Origin: Botryotinia globosa
Taxonomy: Eukaryota > Ascomycota > Leotiomycetes > Helotiales > Sclerotiniaceae
Length of the DNA stretch: 64,000 bases
Direction of reading: 5' to 3'
NCBI GenBank assembly: GCA_014898425.1
Contig: RCSZ01000007.1
Coordinates: 1,178,001 to 1,242,000, forward strand
The notes beneath the pieces were generated by a model. It was not told the DNA's origin and did no database searches. It worked only from the letters and a program-made list of their open reading frames with translations. The translations under genes were made by a program, and so were the position numbers. Shown here in pieces: positions 24,043 through 36,365 of this stretch. The stretch's first letter is position 1; every line of letters begins with the position of its first letter.

Positions 24043-25086
24043 GTCTCCAGGAATTTTGTGCTATGCACCCGAATATCACAGATAAGAAAGAACAAGTGGG
24101 AAAACTTACGGAAAAGTACGCTGCTGTAGATAAAGCGTCTTAATATGCGTTCAAGAATGCCCAAGTAGTAATGACTGCTGTTGATCGAAGCACATGAACA
24201 AAGTTCGAAAAGGTGATAGGTTATCAAAGAAGAGTTAGATATTTTAGGTGCCTCTCGACTCGAAACTAGTCCCCAAAACAGATAGGTTTTGTTCTGGACC
24301 AGTTCTTTCGTGAGTAATGTTGAAGGAAGTGAAGTCGTGCTTGCTTTGAGAGATGTGGTTGGATGTTGGTGTTTAAGTGGAAACAGACCACCTAGCTATA
24401 GTATCTAGAAAAGAGTGAACTGTTGCTTGATCACAAGAGATTCTTTATTGTAGATATTAGTTAGATTTCGAAGGGATGAAATAGGGAGATGAGGGTATCT
24501 TCGGAAAAAGCTTGTTACTTTTTATTTGGGTATAATCGTTGTCTCCAATAGAAAGCAGATAACTTTTTATTAGCTAGGAGTAGAGAAGTAGAGTCGTGTA
24601 CAGGCCTTGGAATTGCTACCAATCAATCAATAAAGCTGATCTGGGGAATACATTTCGTCATTGCTACTTTAAGACTGGTGGCCATTAGAACGAACCCTGA
24701 TTATCTAAGGGGGTACGGTGATCCAGTGTGACATAGGGTGAAACGAAGTGATTTAAAAGCCTTCAGATCTACGTTGACCGTTACAGACTTTAAGATACAG
24801 CTTGACTTAATGTCATGTGATCCATAGTTCGCGTCCCGCGACTTTTTGTGATGCTCAGTAGAGCTGCTGGGAAAGTTGAAGTTGAAGAAATCGTGAATCC
24901 ATCCTCTCTTTGTACCAAGACTCTACCTGCATCTTATCGTTCTAGAAGCATTACCACTTGGAACGGATGCCATGTTAGTGCGCCACTCTTAATTATCTCC
25001 ATTTATTCCTGACTGGATACTATCTTGGTAGATACTCTTCTTTCTTAACGCGTGCACCCCGCTGCGATCAACGCGTACAAGTCAAG
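24043..25086. promoter_or_regulatory. Divergent promoter region, GPC1 / SMC1
   Basis: 1,044 bp between the starts of two divergent genes. It includes the probable GPC1 leader with an intron at 24061-24109. No other feature recognised. Confidence 0.45.
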
Positions 25087-28000
25087 ATGGGAAAACTCAT
25101 ACGCCTCGAGCTTTTTAGTAAGATGGTCGCGCTATTAATGCTATCGCTTCAGCTGATCATGTGTAGATTTCAAGTCGTATAAGGGGCACCATGTACTCTT
25201 GTTTGGAGACTCGTATTTTACCTCCATAATCGGTCCAAATGGCTCTGGAAAATCGAATTCGTAGGTGGTTTGTAAAATATCATCAGCAGACTGCTAATTG
25301 AGTACCAGCATGGACGCGATTTCTTTTGTTCTAGGCATCAAATCTTCTCATTTACGATCTGCACAATTACGAGATCTCGTCTACCGCGGAAGAGTGTTGA
25401 AAACCTCAAAAATCAACGACGATGGATCCGCAGTTGACCCAGCTGCCAATGGACTCGCAAATGGAGATGGGGGAGGTTCAGATGATGAATCACAATCCCA
25501 GAAACCAGCGCGCAACGATCCCAAGAGTGCGTGGGTTATGGCAGTTTACGAAGATGATCAAGGCGAGGAACAGAAATGGAAGCGCTCGATCACCAACCAA
25601 GGTGCCAGTGAATATCGTATCAACGATCGCGTCGTCACCGCACAAGCATACAATGATGCTCTTGAATCCGAGAACATATTGATAAAAGCTCGGAACTTTT
25701 TGGTGTTTCAAGGCGATGTTGAAGCTATTGCATCGCAATCACCGAAAGATCTGACCCGACTCATCGAACAAATATCTGGCAGTCTGGAATACAAAGCTGA
25801 ATATGAAAGATTGCAAGAGGAGGCCGAGAAGGCAGCAGACGAGCAAAATTATAGCCTCCACCGCAGACGTGGCATTAATTCCGAGATCAAGCAGTATCAA
25901 GAGCAAAAGAAAGAGGCCGAGGCCTTCCAGAATAAGGCAGTGGAAAAGGATGAAGCCATCATTGAACACATCTTATGGAAGTTGTACCATTTTCAAAGAG
26001 TGATGGACGAGTCGAGCGCTAGCATTCAAGAACATCAGGAAAACCTAAAGGAGTATCGCCGTGGCGTGGAAAAGTATCAAAATAACTTGGATGCGGCCAG
26101 AGCAGAGCAAGCTAAAGTTAACAAAGACGCCAGCCGGATAGAGCGAAACATCAAGCGGAAGGAAAAGGAACTCGAGGAGAAAGAAGTCGAGTTGGTACCA
26201 TTTGATGAAAAGATTAACACTGTCACATCTCAAATCGAAATGTTGAGAAGAAAGTCGGTTCTCATAGCAAAAGAGCGGGACGACAAGTCCGGAAAAATTG
26301 CGAAACTTAAAAAGGACCTCGCGTTAGTTGAAAAGGCACAGAAACAATTCGAGGTCCAGTGGCAGGAAACTCTCAAAAATCAGGGAAAGCAATTAAGCGA
26401 CGATGATTTCAAAGAGTACCAGAAGCTCAAGTCCGAAGTTGTCAAGAAGACATCCGAGGATCAAGCTAAGCTAGACAATCTGGTCCGCCAATTAAAAACC
26501 GACGAAGTAACAGCGAATAGTCTGAAAGGTAAAATGGAGGCTGCGCAGGCTTCGGTGGAAAAGCTCCAAAGTGAGTTGGACACCAGCATGAGACGTAGAG
26601 ACAACCTTAAGGAGTCGATTGCCGAGACAACTAGGGACAGAAACGCGAAGAGAGAGGAGCATAATTCTCTCAGGTCAGAACGCGTTCGACACAACCAATT
26701 GAAGACTGACCTCGAAGAGAAACTTCAAGAAATTCTCAAACAAATCAAAGAGGGTGAATATGGTCGAAGAGAGGGCGAGAAGGAGAGACGAGTCAAAGAA
26801 ACAATAACCGAAATGAAGCGAATATTCCCAGGCGTTAAAGGGCGCATCGGCGACCTTTGCAAGCCTAAGCAGAAGAAATTTGAAGAAGCTGTAAGCACAG
26901 CTCTTGGTCGAGACTTTGACTCCATTGTTGTCGATACGGAGAAGACTGGTACCGAGTGTGTTCAATGGTTGAAAGATCGCAAAAAGTCCCCTATGACCTT
27001 TATTCCTTTGGATAATATCAAGGTCAATGCAACAAACTCTTCGTTGAAAGGACTGGCCAAGGCCCGCCTGACTATCGATACAATTGATTTTGACTCGTCT
27101 GTCGAAAGGGCTATGTCTTACGCATGCGGAAGCTCGATTGTCTGTGATGATATTGCAACAGCCAAAGACATATGTTATCGGAAAAAGCTTCAAGTCAAAG
27201 CCGTAACTCTGGATGGTGTCATGATCGCTAAAGCTGGTAATATCACTGGTGGACGTGTTCCAGAAGGACGTGGCAACAAGCGAGCTTTCGGTGATGCTGA
27301 GATGGATAAGCTCAGGGCTCTTGAGGAAAAATACACTCGCGAGATCAGGGCACTAGATGCCAACAAAAAGAGAACGGGTGAGGAGGAACAATTGACGAAC
27401 GCTATCAACAACCTACACCAGAAGGTTACCTATGAGCAGAATGAATTGGTCGAATTTGAGAAGAACATTGCTAGTGAACAAAAGAAACTAAATCATGAAC
27501 AACGACAATTGGAAGATGTGGAGCCCAAGTACGAAGAAAAGAGTGCAGAACTTGAAAAGTCTCGGCGAAAGGTTGAAGAGTTTCAACGGGCTATCGCGAA
27601 AGTTGCGGACAAGATTTTCTCCAATTTCTGCAAGAGAACTGAATACTCGAATATTAGAGATTATGAAGCACAGCAAGGTAGTCTTGAGCAAGAGGCTTTG
27701 GAGAAGAAGAACGAGTTTGAGAAGCAGAAACAAACGTTGAAAAGCCAGGTGGCTTGGGAAGACAATCACCTATTGGAAATTAAGACCCGCCTAGCCAACC
27801 TGGAGAACAACATTGAGAAGTTTGAATCTGACATTGAGGAATATGAGGCAGGAAAAGAAAAACTTGCACAGGCGATGGATGAAGATCGAGCAGCCGTGAC
27901 TGAGTTGGAAGATGCCCTTCAGAAACACAAAGAAAAACTCGCGGCAAAAACTGACAAAGTCAATGTCGCAAGGCACGACCTACAAAAAGCGAGCAAGGGA

Positions 28001-29072
28001 ATCGATGAGCGTACAAAATCCATCACGACTCTTGAGACAGTAGCTCAGCGGACCAGCGCGAACCGATATGCTTTGTTACGACGCTGTAAGATGGAACAAA
28101 TAGCTATACCATTGGCAGCGGGCTCGAAATCGTTAGACAGTCTCCCTGCGAACGAGAGCTTGCAACAAGAGGATCCCGACGCCATGGATGTTGATGAAGG
28201 CGATCAGGCCCCCGAGGAAATTATCAACGATTACGGCATAGATGTGGATTTCGATGGGCTTTCAGATGACCTGAAAAATGTAAGTAGTCTGCAATATGTC
28301 AAAATCTATTCACTAACACGAAATAGCCTGATGATGAAGATGTTGAGGAGCAACTGCAAGAAAAGATTTCTACCCTCAACTCAGAACTTGAGAAACTCAA
28401 CCCTAATATGCGAGCGATTGAGCGACTAGATGTTGTCGAGACGCGTCTTAGAGATACTGACAAGGACTTCAACGCTGCTCGCGATGCTGCAAAAGCTACT
28501 CGTGATGCATTCAACGAAATCAAGGAGAAACGATATGATCGCTTCAATAAAGCTTTCGCACATATATCCGATCAAATCACTCATGTGTACAAAGATCTTA
28601 CGCGCTCAGCCACTTTCCCTCTCGGTGGTCAGGCATATCTTGATATTGAAGATAGTGACGCCCCGTATCTCTCTGGTATCAAATACCACGCCATGCCACC
28701 ACTTAAACGTTTCCGTGACATGGAGCATCTATCTGGTGGAGAGAAAACTATGGCAGCCTTGGCTTTACTGTTCGCAGTGCATAGTTACCAACCCTCTCCA
28801 TTTTTCGTCTTGGATGAAGTCGATGCTGCTCTTGACAATGCGAACGTAGAAAAGATCAGAAATTACATCAAGGAGCATGCAGGACCTGGCATGCAATTCA
28901 TTGTCATTAGTTTGAAGACTGGACTGTTCCAAGGAAGTGAGAGCTTGGTCGGTGTTTTCAGAGATCAGGAAGTTAATAGCTCGAAAACCTTGACGCTTGA
29001 TGTAAGTTTTGTATTTGCTCATTTGAAGTCTATAATTACTAATATCTCAAATAGTTACGCAAATATGCATGA
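25087..29072 (+). CDS. SMC1: Cohesin subunit Smc1
   Basis: ATPase subunit of the cohesin ring that holds sister chromatids together, paired with Smc3. Exons: 25087-25117, 25167-25260, 25309-28279, 28327-29001, 29055-29072, giving 1,262 residues, the normal length. Walker A GPNGSGKS at residues 34-41; two long coiled-coil arms rich in K/E/Q; a hinge at about 520-650 (FPGVKGRIGDLC, GRDFDSIVVDTEKTG, GNITGGRVPEGRG); signature LSGGEKTMAALALLF at about 1167; Walker B FFVLDEVDAALDNANVEK. Intron 2 falls just after Walker A. The last exon is 18 nt and encodes LRKYA then stop, completing the TLTLDLRKY ending typical of Smc1; reading through the donor at 29002 would replace it by an unrelated tail. Confidence 0.97.
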
Positions 29073-29614
29073 AAGTATTAATGAGGTTGCTTTTGTATAT
29101 CACATGATGGAACTTGGTGCTGTTACGTTTTCAGTTCGAAGACCCCTATGAGAATCGGATGGATGGCTTTGACTTGACAGCTTATGAATACTAGTCGTAG
29201 GTGGCGTGGGATATAGGAGTTTGTAAGAATATGTTGACCCTCTTCGGTCGAATTGAATAATTTGCCTTTTATTGATAGGTAGCTATCTGTATTGAGTACC
29301 CCGGTAGAATAAATCGATGTCAATTTCAGAGGCAGTCTTGTAGTCATAAAATCAAAGCTTTCTCAGAATGTGTTTCAAGGTATCTTCATAACTGCAAATA
29401 TTTCTCTCACAGTCAACCATTCTCCGCAGCTCTTTGCACATGATAACTCCCCATTATATGAATCTACCCCAAGCCACCACCCAGTAGACTCTACAAGTGT
29501 ATCTTCAACAATCAACATATTTGTTGACCTATCCTCTACCTATATACAAGTGCTTACATGCCAATTCTGTGAGTTGGATTCACTCGCCCAGCAGCTTGTG
29601 AGCTTCAAATTCAT
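29073..29614. other. Convergent 3' spacer
   Basis: 542 bp between the SMC1 stop and the end of the convergent TMEM205-like gene. Presumably the two 3' untranslated regions; no other feature seen. Confidence 0.5.
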
Positions 29615-30296
29615 CTAATGCAATCTCTCGGCAAGGCTAGCACCGTACCAAATCGTAGCAAGGAAAGATACCAAATTCACCAATGAGGAAGCCCCATGCA
29701 TTTTTCCGAATGACTTGTTTAACCTCTGCATTTCTCTTGAATGTGGCGCTGCATCATAGGATTTCTTTCCGTCTTTCGTTTCTGTGAATTTAACTGTTAG
29801 TCTTTCCATCATGTAAATTCAGCCCCTTCACCCTAGCCCTGACTCAACCCAATAACTTACCTTGGTGTTTCCTCTCCTTCATAATCCTCGTGGTCGCCGG
29901 TCCAATAACCACCAAATTCGCCAATCCCGTCACGAACATCGTAGCCAATGGCACCATAACACTCCATCTATTAACCTCGGCCAGGGTCCCTGAGATTCCT
30001 GATACAGTCCCCAAGTGTGTGCGCGAGCCTGGATAAGTAATTGCTAGCACGGCTGGAAGTGCAGTTTGAATACCAAAGTAGATTGGGAAGAGGTTTTGTT
30101 GGAGGACGGAAAATTGAGGACGTGGAAGAGATTTGTAGGCCACAATTCCATTGACAAAAGATTGAAAGAATTGGGTTCCCAGAAGGGTTCCATAACTACA
30201 GTAAGAGAGTTGTTAGATGGGTAAAAGAGGGAGGGGAAAGACATACGTTATGATGTGGTATGGACCGGGAGTTTTAAGGATTGAAAGGTCTGGCAT
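29615..30296 (-). CDS. TMEM205-like (DUF4149) small membrane protein
   Basis: Small multi-pass membrane protein of the fungal DUF4149/TMEM205 type; its function in fungi is not established. Exons: 30296-30247, 30195-29861, 29781-29615, giving 183 residues. The frame shows about four hydrophobic segments: GTLLGTQFFQSFVNGIVAY, FPIYFGIQTALPAVLAITY, a segment around WSVMVPLATMFVTGLANLVV, and a C-terminal VNLVSFLATIWYGASLAERL. Between the third and fourth lie the conserved GPATTRIMKERKHQE and the charged loop ending MQRLNKSFGKMHGASS. It starts 365 bp from KU80 on the opposite strand, so the two share a promoter region. Confidence 0.85.
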
Positions 30297-30661
30297 CTTG
30301 AATATTTAATTGTAGAAATCTTTGATGAATTCCTATTATTGTATTTGAGAATGGGTTAATGGAGAGAAAAGTCAACAAATGTTGGGTTAAGTGGCAATTC
30401 AAATCGCCGCGAAGTGGATGGATGGTCTGATAACTGTTTACATGATGACGGCTTCATTCATGAATGCATGATACTGTATGATGCCATCAAACACCGAGGT
30501 CCGTCGCACGTGATTGCGTGATTCCCGTGAATTTAGAGACCCCATTGCGCGTCTGCCTGATTGCTCTCTGTTTGACACCGCGATTGAAACACTATTTAGT
30601 TTCCAAACCAACTTCTCCCCCTTTGAAGTTTATCTCATGTAAACTTCTAGCCTCTCTCATA
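30297..30661. promoter_or_regulatory. Short divergent promoter, TMEM205-like / KU80
   Basis: 365 bp separate the two start codons, so both promoters and both leaders must fit here. I see no recognisable consensus cluster. Confidence 0.5.
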
Positions 30662-33149
30662 ATGGAAAAACAAGCAACTGTCTACGTCGTCGATTTAGGC
30701 AAGTCCCTGGGAGACTGTCACCATGGACGCGTGGAAACTGACCTCGAATATGGTATGCGATATGTCTGGGATAAGATCACGTCGACGATGTCTACTGATC
30801 GCAAAACTGATGGGATTGGTATTATTGGCTTTCGAACTGATGAAACGGACAATGAATTGCATAGTGGTGGAGAAGAGGGGTATGCGAACATATCTGTATT
30901 GAAGCATCTTGGTCAATTTCAGATGCAACAATTGGAGGAAGTGAAAGAGGCTGTCAAACCTAGTAATACTGATGATGGAGACGCTATATCGGCGATTGTT
31001 GTCGCGATGGAAATGATAAAAAAGCATACTACGCTGAAGAGTGGAAAGCCAGGCAAGTATGCCAGGAAGATCGTTTTGATCACGGATGGCAATGGATTTA
31101 TGAACGGCGAGGAGCTTGATGATATTGCGAAGGAAATCAACAATAATGATATTAGATTAGTCGTCATGTAAGTCGTCCTTTTTCATAAGCTTGGCTTTGC
31201 TAACACGAGGTTAGAGGAGTCGACTTTGATGATGCGGAGTATGGCTTTAAAGAGGAAGACAAAGATCTGGTCAAGGTGCGAGGGCCACCAGTCCACTAAT
31301 TATTCTTGCAAATCTAACAATCAATAGTCTGAGAATGAAAAACTCCTCAGATTTTTCACAGAAAAATGTTCGGACGGAACTTTTGGTACCACAGCTGAAG
31401 CAATTGAAGCCCTCGCAACACCTGTAGTCAAAGTCACAAGAGAGTATAATACTTACACAGGACCACTCACTCTAGGAGATGTGAAGAAATATCCCGAAAC
31501 AGCTATATCGATAGATGTTGCTCGATATTTCAAAACAAAACAAGCCAAACCCGTTTCCGCAAAGAGTTACGTTGACCGAGTAACAGATGAACCGATCAAT
31601 GTCGACCTAGCAGATGCTGATCATCTTACCTCAGTCACACAAGCAAGGACTTATAAAGTCAATGATCCAACTGCACCGGGTGGTAAAAGAGATGTCGATA
31701 AGGATGCTCTGGAAAGGGGCTACGATTATGGCAGCACTATAGTTCCTATTAGTCAATCGGATGAAAGTATTACAAAACTTCAGACAATAAAGGACTTCTC
31801 GATTATGGGATTTGTGCCAAACGATGTAAGAACAGATACTCAAGGTATCTTTATGTATGGGCTAACGTCTTTAGTACGAGAGATATCTCAACATGGGAGA
31901 AAGTTGCATCACTATTGCTCAAAAGACAAACGAGAAGGCAAGAATGGCATTGTCGTCTCTCATCCGTGCTCTTCATGAGCTGGAATCGTGTGCTGTGGCT
32001 AGAATAGTCAAGAAAGATGGATCAGATCCACTAATTGTACTTCTTGCTCCCTTCATAGAGCCTGGTCTGGAGGGACTCATTGATGTGCCCCTTCCATTTG
32101 CAGAAGATGTACGAACTTACCGTTTTGCACCTCTTGACAAGGTTTTCAATAGCTCTGGTGGAATAATGGAGAAGCATAAAAACCTTCCGAGTAACGACTT
32201 GAAAGCTGCAATGAGTAGATTTGTCGATATCATGGATCTATCAACAGCCGGGAAGGATGATGAAGGGTAAGAAGAAACTCTAGTAGCCATGTGGATAGCA
32301 TATGATTGACTTGGGCAGTGAACCAGCGGAATACATGGCTATCGAGGACACCTACTCTCCTGTCCTTCATCGCATTAATCAAGCTATACGCCGACGTGCT
32401 GTCAAGCCAGATGAAGGCATACCTCCTCCTCCAGATGTTTTAACAAAATGGTCACATCCTCCCACTGAGCTTGTCGAAAAATCAAGTAGCCAGCTTGAAA
32501 AGCTTATCGAAGCAGCCGACGTCAAAAAAGGTACTTCACTTGCAAAATACTTCTCCAATTTCATTAATCTAATGTTATCATAGTTCCTGCCATAGCCAAA
32601 GCCAAACGCAATCGAGAAGTCGTCAAACCTCTCTCAGGTCTCGATGTAGAAGCTCTCCTCGGCCGAGAAAAACGTCAAAAAATTACCGTAGAGAACGCCA
32701 TCCCAGAATTTAAGCGAGCCCTTTCGAGCACTGATTCCACAGATAGCGTCGTCAAAGTTACTCGAGAAATGGGCGATACTGTTCGTACACTGCTTAAACG
32801 AAGCACCGGAAATTCTACCTGGGACCAAGCTGGAGAGTATTTGAGAACTATGAGAACTGAACTTATTGAACTCATTGAACCAAATATCTACAATAATTTC
32901 ATTGAGAAATTCAAGAAGCAACTCCAAAATGGGGATTTCGATAAGTCTTTTTGGTTCGACGTTGTGAGGAAGAATAAATTGGGTTTGATTCATGGGGGCG
33001 AAGCAGAAAATACGGAGAAGACCGAGGATGAGGCTAGACAGGTTCGTTCATTGTTTCCTTCCTTTTTGCGAGAGAAGAAGCATAGCTAATCATGAATGCA
33101 GTTCTACCACTTGGATATAGGAGAGCTGCCTAGTCGCGGAAAGATTTGA
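30662..33149 (+). CDS. KU80: Ku80 DNA end-binding subunit
   Basis: Subunit of the Ku70/Ku80 ring that binds DNA double-strand ends in non-homologous end joining and at telomeres. Seven exons: 30662-31167, 31215-31275, 31328-31825, 31875-32266, 32319-32530, 32584-33041, 33102-33149, giving 724 residues, close to other fungal Ku80 proteins. The N-terminal von Willebrand A-like domain starts MEKQATVYVVDLGKSLG and includes KIVLITDGNGFMNGEEL and VVIGVDFDD across intron 1. The DNA-encircling core includes YDYGSTIVPIS and ERYLNMGESCITIAQK across intron 3. A C-terminal helical segment (about 610-700) resembles the Ku C-terminal domain. The ATG chosen gives the typical short N-terminus; upstream frame extension is not family-like. 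Confidence 0.95.
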
Positions 33150-33658
33150 GCAATCGTAGGTATGTGAAAGGAAAGGGAGAAATGTACAATTTTACTCGTC
33201 GCAAGGATACCATCGAATTTGTGTAATGATTGATGACCATTTTACTGATTTGGGAAAGCGAATTGATCTGTTGAAGCTGGATTATATAATGTTGTATTAT
33301 TAGTTGTGTGATCAGATAGGATCGAATGAAAAGCTCATAGTCTTTCAAATGTTGTCCATATATAGCTTGACTTCCTTATCACACTTAAGAAATCTCAATT
33401 CACAGGTGAACATCAACATTGAAGATATCATCTCACTTGCCCATTGCTGTAAATCAGCGAGGTGTCGGTCATTACGTCCGAGGAGGGTATAATCGGACTG
33501 GAAAAATGATAGATTAAAGATATGTATAGAGTATTCCTCACATCTCCCAACTCCAGGGTTATCTGCAAATCGCAGACCATGAGTGACAGTCCAAAAAATT
33601 CGGTGATTATGTACGTCTACTTCTCATGACAGATATAAACAATACAAACGGTAACATG
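33150..33658. other. Convergent 3' spacer
   Basis: 509 bp between the stops of KU80 and the convergent permease gene. No gene or repeat seen. Confidence 0.5.
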
Positions 33659-35921
33659 TCACAACTTCACCCCTTGCACTGCTTGCAACGCCTCACTATC
33701 TCCTCTCCTTTTTACGAATACCACTGGTGGTGTATAATGTTTCCTCCCGTGTAAAATATATATCAAGCCTGCAATCACAATAACAGCAAACCAGACCGCC
33801 GGCGCCCACTACCAGTCGTTAGCCCATCTTCCATCTCCCAATTTTATCTTCTCAGTTCTAGAAGATCAAGAAGTTACTCACATTGGCATTTTCAAGTGTG
33901 ACCGGCGCCTCATTCGGAAAACAGCTCCAAACCATCACAAACCCACAATACGCAAAAGCAAATGCGTTGATCGGTAGTCCAAATCGCCCCAAGCTCCATC
34001 GCGCTGGAGGCAGAGATTCACCTTGGATGCGCTTCAAGAGAACACATCCGATACTTATCATGTAAGTAGAAAGAAGTGCAAGGAGGGAGAGGGAGACAAC
34101 GATGTTGAAAGCGAAGGAAGAACCGAAATTTATGAGACAGAGGAGAACGGTGAGGATGGAGGTCAGATAGATGGCATTAGGGGGGATGTTGAGTTTGTGG
34201 TTCATCTAAAGGTCGTTAGAATTTCCGAAGAAGAGGGAATGTTGGTTGAAAAGTTGAATAGTCCTACCTTGGATATCCATAGCGAACATGGAAAACCGTT
34301 ATCCCTTGAAAAGGCCCACAATTCCCTACTCGTAGTAGCTAACGCCGTGATATTTCCAGAGAAGACAAGTATCACTACAAGGTAAGGGAGTCAGTATTGT
34401 CGATCGAGGACAATTTGGGAGGGAAATGCGTGAAAATGTAGTGTTAAAGCTGTCTTGGGAAACAGAGAATTACATTTGATGGAAATCAATATCGGAGTGT
34501 GAGATTGGTGAACATACGAAGGATAATCATGAGAGCCGTGGCCATGGCCTTAGATCCTGTGTTTAGAAACAGGCTTAGATAGGGAGCTGGAGATTCGATT
34601 GCTGCATCGAGGGGACCGATGCAGAAGAGCATGGTTATTAGCGTGATAATGCCCAAGAAAACATTGAGGATATAGCTCCACCACATCGCTCGCGGAACGT
34701 TGATCGACGCGTCTTCTACTTCTTCGGCTGAGTGGTATGTGAGCATCTAGATGGTCATATCATGTGAGGAAATAGGGTACTTACAGATATGCACTGCACT
34801 ATCAGATCCTATATGTCCCCATTTTATCAACCACGGATTCAAACTCAATTTAAAGATTCAAATTTTCGGCGACTTACCAAGATTACAATACAGCACGCTA
34901 ACCTGCGCAATCAAACAACTCGTCCCTGTATTACTCCATCCTCCATTGTTGATCACATCCAAAAATACACTTCTTGTCGAGTTCTTCGGTGCCATAACCC
35001 ATAGTGGTATGATAGTTATCAGGAACCCTGCCAAATGTCCAAACAAAGAAGTGGTTTCAATGATAGGCAGGAGTCTTGCGCCCCATGTGTTAAAAACGAT
35101 GGTTATGAGCAAATAAGCTATCATGATAAGTGTATATTGCCATGATGAAAATGAAAAATCCGCATTTCGGATGTCGATAATTGCTTCAACGAGAGTAGCA
35201 AGGACAAAGACGCTACTAGCCAAGCTGGCGATCCAGCCAAGACTCGACATCCAGCCTGGCGGGAATGGTTAGCAAAAGTGAAGTCTGAGGAGAAGGAGAA
35301 TAGGCATGGGGTGTCATCACCGGCAGTATAACTTAGGAACTTTTGATATTTGGGGGGAGAAAATTCGGAAACCCAGTGATATTGACCTGCAATTTATCAA
35401 TCTCACTGTTCAAGGAGGTAAGCATTACGTGAGACACTTACCACCGCTCGTAGGAGCCATTGACTCCATTTCTGCAAGCGACGCCACGATTGACGAATAG
35501 CATATCACCGTCCCAATGAATACCCAGAACAATCCAGCAAATCCTCCATTGATCAATCCGACGCTCAATGACCTATAGTTCTGTAAGGTAATCTATCTCA
35601 TCGACAAGGGAATTTTGAATTACGAACACCAGAACAAACTCCCATGTTGCCATGTATATTGAAATGAAACCGAGTGTTGAGATGAGATTAAAGTTTCTCT
35701 ATAGCTAAGTCAACTTGCTGGCGTCGTCGAAGCCAGCTGCAACGTGATTTGCACACCTTGAATTCTTGTTTCTTTCCCAATCTAAGCATGTCGTTGACAT
35801 CGTTTTGAATTTCTCCATATTCGTCAGTTGGAGACGGCAATCCAGCTTCAAGGCCTGCTTCTCGTATCTCGCCATTTATGCTCTTTCGTTCTTCAGACAC
35901 CTGTTCATTATGTAACGTCAT
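33659..35921 (-). CDS. APC-family permease, choline/GABA transporter type
   Basis: Twelve-helix amino-acid/choline permease, related to yeast Hnm1 and fungal GABA permeases; expected in the plasma membrane. Ten exons on the minus strand: 35921-35757, 35698-35630, 35580-35442, 35386-35321, 35255-34878, 34808-34785, 34727-34518, 34374-34268, 34205-33882, 33808-33659, giving 543 residues. Landmarks: RNFNLISTLGFISIYMATWE, EMESMAPTSGGQYHWVSEF across intron 3, GWMSSLGWIASLASS, SDSAVHISEEVEDAS across intron 6, FSGNITALATTSRELWAFSR, NAIYLTSILTVLL. One exon is only 24 nt (34785-34808) and is required to read SDSAVHI. This is the most intron-dense gene of the window. The exact substrate is not determinable. 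Confidence 0.92.
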
Positions 35922-36365
35922 AACACCTCACTCAAGACACAGCAGCGAGTCAATTAGTTGTCTCTAAGATTCCAATTTTAGAGAAAAGCGCGTGGGAAAT
36001 ATATGACATAAACTGATTGTAAGTCGGGTTGATCCTTATTATTATTGATTTTTTTGATGCTTCTTTAATCTGAAAGTGGTCACATTGATGTATTTCGAAG
36101 CGGCAGACCGTATTTTAGTGCGTCCGCCAGATGCCATCCGCCGCTACCAATATTCCCCCACTCTCCTTCCGGGGTATTTTTATCTATCATTTGCAGAATC
36201 CTTCAAGCTACCTAGGTGTTGTTGATTGAATCTAATTCGTGCGATATTTGTGTGTTATCAGATTCCCTGTTGAATTCTGCATACTCGATGCAATTTGCAG
36301 AAGCGATGGAAAGCTTCTTTGTTGTTAATCTTTTTTTGCTGTAGTAATACTATACTTACTCAAAT
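35922..36365. promoter_or_regulatory. Permease promoter region
   Basis: 444 bp upstream of the permease start and downstream of the APC4 stop, both genes being on the minus strand. No recognised site. Confidence 0.4.

Noticed and set aside
26675..27193. 172-codon antisense frame inside SMC1
   Set aside because: It lies fully opposite the conserved SMC1 hinge and has no similarity of its own.
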